Below, in pieces: positions 6,816 to 11,117 of a DNA stretch of 11,117 nt. The DNA comes from Vicinamibacterales bacterium. Its GTDB lineage: Bacteria; Acidobacteriota; Vicinamibacteria; Vicinamibacterales; UBA8438. The position numbers and the translations under genes are program-made. The notes below the pieces were generated by a model. It searched no databases and was not told the DNA's origin. It saw only the letters and a program-made list of their open reading frames with translations. The stretch spans positions 1 through 11,117 of the forward strand of contig JASLOY010000070.1 of assembly GCA_030745255.1 (NCBI GenBank), read 5' to 3'. Every line of letters starts with the position of its first letter. Position 1 is the first letter of the stretch.

Positions 6816-6846
6816 GTCGCCCCCTCCGCGCATCGATAGCTCCCGG

Positions 6847-7239
6847 CTAATCTCGTGGCATCGTGTTCAAGTAAGCAATGACCTGGCCGATCTGCTCCGG
6901 CGACAGCGTGTATTGCCAGCCCGGCATGGTTACCGAACCGACCATGATGACCTCACGTACCGTCTCTTCACCCATCTCGCGGACGGTCGCCTGGTTCAGC
7001 AAGGGACCGAGGCTCGCCGGATAGGAGGGCTGCCCCAGCGGGTCGTGGCAGATCGCGCACCGCTGCACGAACAGCTTCCAGCCCGCCAGCTCATCCGCGG
7101 AGAGCGACGGCGGCGTGAGCACCTCCCGCATGTCGTACTCGGTCCGCACGACCTCGGGCGTGGACACCCGGGTCTCCCGCAGCGGATCCTGCGCCGGCAC
7201 GGCGACGGCGAACAGCGCGAACACCAGCAAAGCGTACAT
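6847..7239 (-). CDS. Small periplasmic c-type cytochrome
   Basis: The 130-residue protein has a short signal peptide (residues 1-17, cut near PAQ) and a single heme-binding motif CAICH (Cys61, Cys64, His65) in a class I cytochrome c fold. Met105 in SVTMPGWQY is the likely sixth heme ligand, and the C-terminal helix EQIGQVIAYLNTM is typical. It should carry electrons in the periplasm. The ATG at 7239 is the only start, as an in-frame TAG lies seven codons upstream; the Shine-Dalgarno is weak. It is followed after 31 bases by the heme/propeller protein on the same strand, so the two probably form one operon and may be redox partners. Confidence 0.88.
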   Translation of the reverse strand: MYALLVFALFAVAVPAQDPLRETRVSTPEVVRTEYDMREVLTPPSLSADELAGWKLFVQRCAICHDPLGQPSYPASLGPLLNQATVREMGEETVREVIMVGSVTMPGWQYTLSPEQIGQVIAYLNTMPRD

Positions 7240-7261
7240 AGAACTATCCGGAGTCTAACGC

Positions 7262-7273
7262 GCCCGGCGCGCC
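7262..7273. repeat. Perfect 12-bp palindrome ahead of the cytochrome operon
   Basis: CCGGCGCGCCGG is a perfect palindrome 23 bases upstream of the cytochrome c start. Such a site could bind a dimeric regulator or form a cruciform, but GC-rich palindromes also arise by chance at this base composition. No clear promoter was found for the operon; TTGACG lies at about 7344-7349 on the minus strand without a good -10. Confidence 0.25.
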
Positions 7274-7406
7274 GGAACAAGAGGACCAGCGCCTCAGGAC
7301 GTGTTGCTGCACCGGTATTGAGAAGCGCGCTGTCCTCGTCAAGGTGACAGCTCCGTGCGAGAGAATGCGCAGAAGAGAGGGCCTTCCAACGGATCTGTCG
7401 AACGAC

Positions 7407-7506
7407 GGAGTGTTCTCGTCTGCGTCGGTCACTCGACTCGGGGCTGGACACGCAGGCGACCCTGGCTCTCGAGCAGTGGACGTTCGAGCCCGGGGCGAAA
7501 GTCGGC
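7407..7506 (+). pseudogene. Relic of a TonB C-terminal domain
   Basis: One frame reads GVFSSASVTR (7407-7436) and the next reads SLDSGLDTQATLALEQWTFE with PGAKVG (7429-7506). Joined, they resemble the conserved part of the TonB C-terminal domain, V-x-R-S-LD-x-GLD-x-QA-x-A-L-x-QW-x-F-x-PG. TonB carries energy from the inner membrane to outer-membrane transporters. The rest of the protein, including the N-terminal membrane anchor, is missing and the frame is broken. It is therefore a decayed fragment; the identification rests on one motif. Confidence 0.45.
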
Positions 7507-7593
7507 CTCACCTGTGACTGGCGACCCGGGCCTTCACCCTGGCCTTACTGCCGGCCGTTTCACTGAAGCGCTGGGTGCCCGTGATGGTACTCG

Positions 7594-7944
7594 GTGAAGC
7601 CCGTCGACGACCCGCCTGACTCGCCTCTCGGAATCGTCAGCACACACGACGTACGCCTGCCCGCCCGCCTCTGGCTTGACCTTGGCCTGACGAGCGAGCA
7701 TTCTCGTCCCGACGTCTTTCAGACGGGCGGCGATTCGCCCATGGCCGAGGCCAATCTGCTTGTCGAGGCAGGCTCGAGCTTGCTTGGTGATCGGGGGCTC
7801 AAGGATCTGCTATCGTCTCTCTATCTCGCGAGCTACGGCGCGGAGAACGGGATGAGCATGGGCTACGACTTCGAGGGGGAGATCATTCCCGGCACCAACG
7901 AGCCGCTTTACACCTGGGAAGTGTTCTACTGGACGCCCAGGTAA
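7594..7944 (+). CDS. Hypothetical protein of unknown origin
   Basis: The frame gives 116 codons from a GTG at 7594; an ATG at 7741 would give 67 residues. The segment after 7741 (MAEANLLVEAGSSLLGDRGL then KDLLSSLYLASYGAENGMSM) has good codon use and ends TWEVFYWTPR, while the upstream part is proline- and arginine-rich and less convincing. It looks like the C-terminal part of a larger protein whose front has been lost, or a small cytoplasmic protein. No motif or signal peptide is visible and I recognise no family. It lies 80 bases before the DUF4157 gene on the same strand. Neither start has a Shine-Dalgarno. Confidence 0.35.
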   Translation: MKPVDDPPDSPLGIVSTHDVRLPARLWLDLGLTSEHSRPDVFQTGGDSPMAEANLLVEAGSSLLGDRGLKDLLSSLYLASYGAENGMSMGYDFEGEIIPGTNEPLYTWEVFYWTPR

Positions 7945-8023
7945 GGGCAGCGGCGCCGGGAGCCGTGCGCTGATCCTTGTCGCGCCACGGGGCTACCGTA
8001 GACGCGAGTGGCCAGAGAGGACC

Positions 8024-9967
8024 GTGGTGTCTTTTCAAGCACGAGTCCAGAAGGGTGGAAATGACGTCGTCGCGCAGAGGTCATTGCAAGCTCCTCGCGG
8101 GGATGGTGGTCCACCCGCTCGTCGAACGCACTCAATCAAAGTCGTCCCTAGCGTCCAATCCAACCGAAGCTCGCTGACGCCGCGCGATGCGCTGCGACTC
8201 CAGGGTGCGATCGGCAATCAGGCCGTCGCCCGGCTTCTCTCCCCGACATTGCGGAGCGCTGGGCGCATCGACTCCCTTCCGATGGGGCGCGCTGCATTGA
8301 GCCGTAGCGCGCTAGCGTCCGGCATCGCCGCTAGGACGCTGCCCGACCATTCTCTCTCCCGGCCACGAGAACGGGACGAGCTGGAGGCCGAGCGCCTGGC
8401 GCCGACGCTGCAGTGTTGGATGCGGGGAGCGTTTCCAACTCGCAAAGGCGACCGACGAGATCCCGTAGCGGGGGAGCGTATCGCGCGCAGCGAGCACGGA
8501 CGCGGTGCGTCGCGCAGCGGCTCCGTTGGATCCGACGGCAGCCCACGGAGATCACCCGCCGGCAACGTCGTAGCGGACGGAACACCCCTGCCCCCCGCCT
8601 TTCGGGCGCGGGCGGAAGCAGGGCTGGGGCGAGATCTCGGCCATGTCCGAGTGCACACGGACGGCGCGGCGGGCGACCTCAGCGAGATGCTCGGGGCGAG
8701 AGCGCTCACCGTCGGCTCCCACATCCTGTTCTCCAAGGGTGCATGGCAACCGACCAGCCCCGATGGCGAGAAGCTCATCGCCCACGAGCTGGTCCATGTT
8801 GCGCAGCAAACCCAATCCGAAGAGCAAGACGGGGCATTGCCCGTGCGGGAGCGCGTTGCCCACCGGATCCAGGGTAACTGGTTGACCGACACGTGGGATC
8901 GCGTGAAAAGTTCGAGGGCAAGTCAGTTCGCCAGCGACATCGGGGCCTCGATCCTCGAAGTTCCCCAGCACGCGGGGACGGTGCTCGGGCAGGTCTGGGA
9001 CTCCATCCGAGAGCACTGGGTCGCCTTCTCGGTCGTGCTCCTCGGCATCGTGACCGCCGAAGCCGTGATCGCCACGTTGGCCGGCGTCCCGGAGCCGTCG
9101 ACCATCACCAAGTGGGTCGCCGCAGCACTTCAGGCCTTGATGATTCTCATCCTCGGCTTCTTCGTTCTGGTGGAGCTGGGCCAGACGCTGACGTGGGGCT
9201 GGCGTTGGGTGCAAAAGGCCTGGAATGCCCAGGGGCACCGCGAGCGGATCTCCGAAGCCTCTTTGGCTCTCTGCCACATGCTTCTGCACATGGCCTTGAT
9301 GATCCTCGCGCTGATCGGCGCTCGGGCGAGGGTTCGGGGCCTCGGCACAGGGGCGCCGGGAGGCGGGTCGGCCGGCGCCGGAGGAACCGGTGCGGCGAGC
9401 ACCGCGGGCGGAGGCAGCGCCGTTGGCGGCGGCGGCACCGTGCTTCGCCTCGGCCTCCAGGGGGCCAGCAGACAGCCGGCGCTGGCGGGAGGTCCGGTCG
9501 CCGGGACCGCCCCGGGGATCACGCTTCACATCCCGGCAGCCCCCAACGTGGTTCCAGCAACCACCGGATTGGTCGCGCTCGGCGGTGCGGGTCCCGCCGT
9601 TTCGGTGGTTGCTCCGGACGAGCTGCCGAACGTCGCGATGGCGGTCCAGGGCGACCGTCTGGCCGGCAACACCAGGCAGCTCGCCATCCACCTCGCCCGG
9701 CTGCTGCGCCTACCCGAGGTCGGCGGTCGGCCACCCGGCGAAGATCCCGACCCGGGCAACGACAACGACAATCACTGGTGGAAGGAAATCAAGGCATTCT
9801 GCAGGAACGTTCGGCAGGCCATCCGCAGGGGTTCGCGCAAGCAGGCGATGCGCGAGCTGCGCCGGAGAGGTTTCACCGACGAGCAGATCGCCGAAATCGA
9901 AGCCCGCCTCCTCGAGGCCGCCGAGCGCATGGGCGAAGAGCTTCCGGGCTTCCTGCCTCCTTGGTGA
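8024..9967 (+). CDS. DUF4157 (eCIS core domain) multidomain protein with membrane segments
   Basis: The 647-residue protein starts at GTG 8024 or GTG 8027; AGAGAGG (8014-8020) is better spaced for 8027. Residues 48-72 are the DALRLQGAIGNQAVARLL block that often precedes DUF4157. The DUF4157 domain spans about 189-264: LPPAFRARAEAGLGRDLGHV, VHTDGAA, LGARALTVGSHILFSKGAW and LIAHELVHVAQQ, with the HExxH zinc motif at His254-His258. Three hydrophobic segments lie near 331-355, 364-391 and 414-436. A glycine-rich linker (440-475) leads to a C-terminal region (578-647) starting GNDNDNHWWKEIKAF, with basic helices. DUF4157 proteins are linked to extracellular contractile injection systems and to polymorphic toxins, so it may be an effector whose activity lies in the C-terminus. 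This role is inferred; no injection-system structural gene is in the window. Confidence 0.88.
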   Translation: MVSFQARVQKGGNDVVAQRSLQAPRGDGGPPARRTHSIKVVPSVQSNRSSLTPRDALRLQGAIGNQAVARLLSPTLRSAGRIDSLPMGRAALSRSALASGIAARTLPDHSLSRPRERDELEAERLAPTLQCWMRGAFPTRKGDRRDPVAGERIARSEHGRGASRSGSVGSDGSPRRSPAGNVVADGTPLPPAFRARAEAGLGRDLGHVRVHTDGAAGDLSEMLGARALTVGSHILFSKGAWQPTSPDGEKLIAHELVHVAQQTQSEEQDGALPVRERVAHRIQGNWLTDTWDRVKSSRASQFASDIGASILEVPQHAGTVLGQVWDSIREHWVAFSVVLLGIVTAEAVIATLAGVPEPSTITKWVAAALQALMILILGFFVLVELGQTLTWGWRWVQKAWNAQGHRERISEASLALCHMLLHMALMILALIGARARVRGLGTGAPGGGSAGAGGTGAASTAGGGSAVGGGGTVLRLGLQGASRQPALAGGPVAGTAPGITLHIPAAPNVVPATTGLVALGGAGPAVSVVAPDELPNVAMAVQGDRLAGNTRQLAIHLARLLRLPEVGGRPPGEDPDPGNDNDNHWWKEIKAFCRNVRQAIRRGSRKQAMRELRRRGFTDEQIAEIEARLLEAAERMGEELPGFLPPW

Positions 9968-10533
9968 TGCCTGACTACCACGAGCGCGAAGCCGTACGGG
10001 ATCTGCGAAGACTGGCACGCCTGCTCGGGGACCTGGAGTCCACGCCGGCTGACACGGCGTCAAAGGCCCGGCACCACCGCTCTTGTCTCGGCGACGCGCT
10101 GTGCCTGCTGGAGCATCTCGTCGAAGAACGCCTGGGAGGGCGGCTGCACGAGCGTGACCCGCGCAACTTCGCGCATCGGGATCGCACGGACCTCCAGACC
10201 GACCTCCACAAGATGCTCGCGTTGGCCGTCTCCGTCCTGCCCGACACCGTTGCGTCCGATCCCCTGATCGACGACGTCCACCCCGCCGTTGCCGAGGCCC
10301 ACGAACTGGCGGCCGCGCTGCACCGCCACCTCGATCCCGCGGCGGCCGGCCAAGAAGACCGAGATCTTGAGATCGCCACCCCCCTACGCTACCGCCGTCA
10401 CCCCCGAGCCCGGGAGCTCGAGGCGTGCCCGCACTGCGCCGCTCCGCTCGAGCCCGGCGATCGCACCTTTACCGGCAGCTATTGTGAGAACTGCCGCACT
10501 CGTTGGGACCTGGTTGACGAACTGCCGGAGTGA
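9967..10533 (+). CDS. Hypothetical zinc-ribbon protein coupled to the DUF4157 gene
   Basis: The ATG at 9967 overlaps the stop of the DUF4157 gene (TGATG), so the two are probably translated together. The 188-residue product begins MPDYHEREAVRDLRRLARLL, and residues 1-130 are mostly helical and rich in His, Asp and Arg. The C-terminus has CPHC (Cys154, Cys157) and CENC (Cys173, Cys176), a zinc ribbon of the type used for protein or nucleic-acid binding. There is no signal peptide, so it should act in the cytoplasm. By position it could be an immunity protein, adaptor or chaperone for the DUF4157 protein, but the family is not recognised. Its stop codon is the first three bases of the apparent IS3 end, so the native C-terminus may have been longer. 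Confidence 0.75.
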   Translation: MPDYHEREAVRDLRRLARLLGDLESTPADTASKARHHRSCLGDALCLLEHLVEERLGGRLHERDPRNFAHRDRTDLQTDLHKMLALAVSVLPDTVASDPLIDDVHPAVAEAHELAAALHRHLDPAAAGQEDRDLEIATPLRYRRHPRARELEACPHCAAPLEPGDRTFTGSYCENCRTRWDLVDELPE

Positions 10534-10558
10534 AGGGACCCTGGGTTTTAGGACCACC
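10531..10558. repeat. Candidate terminal inverted repeat of the IS3 remnant
   Basis: This 28-base stretch starts TGAAGGGACC and continues CTGGGTTTTAGGACCACC. IS3-family ends start with TG, and this family of ends often has a TGAA-GGGTTTT-AGGA layout. It begins just 29 bases from the 3' end of the transposase fragment, where an IS end is expected. The other end is missing, so the boundary cannot be confirmed. Confidence 0.45.
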
Positions 10559-10559
10559 G

Positions 10560-10844
10560 TCAAGGTGACTCTGCGGCGGTTGTCATCGCTCGCCGTGCAA
10601 AGGCAAGGGGGCTGAGGCCCTTGAGAGCACGGTGAGGATGATGCTCATTGTAGCCCCATCGCCACGCGTCGAGCTTGGCCTGCGCATCCTCCATCGACTC
10701 AAAGCAGTGCACGTTCAAACCCTCGTCCCGTAGCCGACCATTGAACTTTTCGGTGGTCGCGTTGTCGGTCGGTTTACCCCGGCGGCTGAAGTCCAGCACG
10801 ATGCCGCTCGTATACGCCCACAGGTCCATCTCTAGGAACATCAA
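10560..10844 (-). pseudogene. IS3-family transposase OrfB, C-terminal fragment
   Basis: The 94 residues (TTG at 10844, open a few codons further as ALRNEIL) read FLEMDLWAYTSGIVLDFSRR, GKPTDNATTEKFNGRLRDEG and WRWGYNEHHPHRALKGLSP. This is the last third of the rve-type catalytic domain of IS3-family OrfB. The conserved run GKPTDNA-x-x-E-x-FNGR holds the final catalytic Glu, but the preceding DNG-EF motif is degraded to ALRNEI and the first catalytic Asp is absent. It is inactive. It is read towards the zinc-ribbon gene, tail to tail. Confidence 0.85.
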
Positions 10845-11021
10845 AATCTCATTTCGGAGGGCGTCGGCACGAGCTGACTATGATCTTCCCGGCACCTACA
10901 ACGGCCCGGCCACGCTCTCCCAGGCAGCCGGCATCCTTACCGACCGGTGCCGCTCGCGGTCAGCACCGAGGCAGGGTCAGGACGGCGCGGACCGGCCGCA
11001 GGAACCGGTGGCAGGGGGCGG

Positions 11022-11059
11022 GGACCCAAAACCCGAAAACGGACCCAAAACCCGAAAAC
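11022..11059. repeat. Two exact tandem copies of a 19-bp unit
   Basis: GGACCCAAAACCCGAAAAC occurs at 11022-11040 and again at 11041-11059 without a spacer or mismatch. Each unit holds AAAACCC, which also occurs in the reverse complement of the candidate IS3 end at 10531-10558. Two copies are too few for a CRISPR array. It could be a replication or transposase binding repeat, or a recent slippage duplication. Confidence 0.7.
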
Positions 11060-11091
11060 CGCACCACCCGCAGCTTGAGTCTCTGACCGAT

Positions 11092-11117
11092 TCGTGGTGG
11101 GCTAGGACCCACAACGA
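11092..11117. repeat. Hairpin at the right edge
   Basis: TCGT (11092-11095) pairs with ACGA (11114-11117) and GTGGG (11097-11101) with CCCAC (11108-11112), with one mismatch between them and a six-base loop CTAGGA. The stem is nine pairs. No T-run is visible before the edge, so it could be a terminator, a terminal repeat of an element or part of an RNA. Confidence 0.4.

Larger units (their letters stand above)
7240..7593. other. Gap between divergent genes, mostly without a gene
   Basis: Apart from the palindrome and the TonB relic at 7407-7506, the 354-base stretch has no coding sequence I can support. A plus-strand frame from 7355 has arginine- and serine-rich composition and looks spurious. 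Confidence 0.4.
10531..10866 (-). mobile_element. 3' remnant of an IS3-family insertion sequence
   Basis: The remnant includes the candidate terminal repeat (10531-10558) and the C-terminal part of the OrfB transposase (10560-10844, reading leftwards). The 5' half of the element, OrfA and the other inverted repeat are not present before the right edge. The breakpoint is near 10850-10866, where similarity to IS3 transposases stops. Confidence 0.6.
10867..11117. other. Right-edge stretch without a recognised gene
   Basis: One plus-strand frame is open from 10850 to the window end (containing ADYDLPGTYNGPATLSQAAG), and another gives 68 codons from 10880. Neither matches a family I know, and both run across the tandem repeat at 11022-11059. 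It may be the edge of another mobile element. Nothing firm can be assigned. Confidence 0.35.

Noticed and set aside
5514..6839. Long plus-strand ORF of 441 codons
   Set aside because: It is the antisense shadow of the cytochrome/Vgb gene, rich in Arg, Val and Asp, without motifs.
8552..9691. Long minus-strand ORF of 379 codons
   Set aside because: It is the shadow of the DUF4157 gene, caused by high GC at third codon positions.
8893..9966. N-terminal extension of the zinc-ribbon gene inside the DUF4157 gene
   Set aside because: The frame is open but arginine-rich and out of phase with the real gene; the coupled ATG at 9967 is the sensible start.
11022..11059. CRISPR array
   Set aside because: The two copies are directly tandem with no spacer, and no cas gene is present.

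Overview
The window is GC-rich DNA that fits an Acidobacteriota-like chromosome, probably Vicinamibacteria or a related lineage. This is inferred from gene content: a secreted protein with an IRKWLGD-type motif, a carboxypeptidase-regulatory / cytochrome c / Vgb-propeller protein beside a small cytochrome c, and repeated remnants of PASTA-less Ser/Thr kinases. No rRNA or single-copy marker is present, so the assignment is tentative.

Layout. Positions 1-765 (minus) hold the N-terminal 255 residues of a secreted protein, running off the left edge, with a good sigma70-like promoter. Behind it are a kinase 5' relic (876-990, minus) and a 71-aa hypothetical protein (1027-1242, minus). Positions 1358-2044 are an internally deleted IS1-like transposase. 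A second kinase 5' relic (2110-2220) ends on the start codon of a secreted SGNH/GDSL-type hydrolase (2217-3146). Positions 3147-3823 have no convincing gene; they hold an inverted-repeat-bounded segment and a 24-bp piece matching the 3' end of a tRNA-Leu. Positions 3824-4533 are a DUF6901-like gene broken by one missing base. A third kinase relic lies at 4649-4781. Positions 4941-7239 (minus) are a two-gene unit: cytochrome c, then a secreted 624-aa protein with a regulatory domain, a heme site and a beta-propeller. A TonB C-terminal relic sits at 7407-7506 and a weak orphan ORF at 7594-7944.

The most interesting part is 8024-10533. A 647-aa DUF4157 (eCIS core) protein has an HELVH motif, three membrane segments, a glycine-rich linker and a charged helical C-terminus. 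It overlaps, by TGATG, a 188-aa protein with a C-terminal four-cysteine zinc ribbon. The pair looks like a secreted or injected effector and its partner (immunity, adaptor or chaperone), but neither has a demonstrable role here. The second gene's stop codon coincides with the apparent end of an IS3-family remnant (10531-10866), so its C-terminus may have been cut. The right edge holds a 19-bp tandem repeat and a hairpin.

Overall this is an accessory region with heavy decay: two transposase relics, three kinase 5' relics, a TonB relic, a frameshifted gene and an att-like tRNA scrap, interspersed with a few intact secreted proteins.
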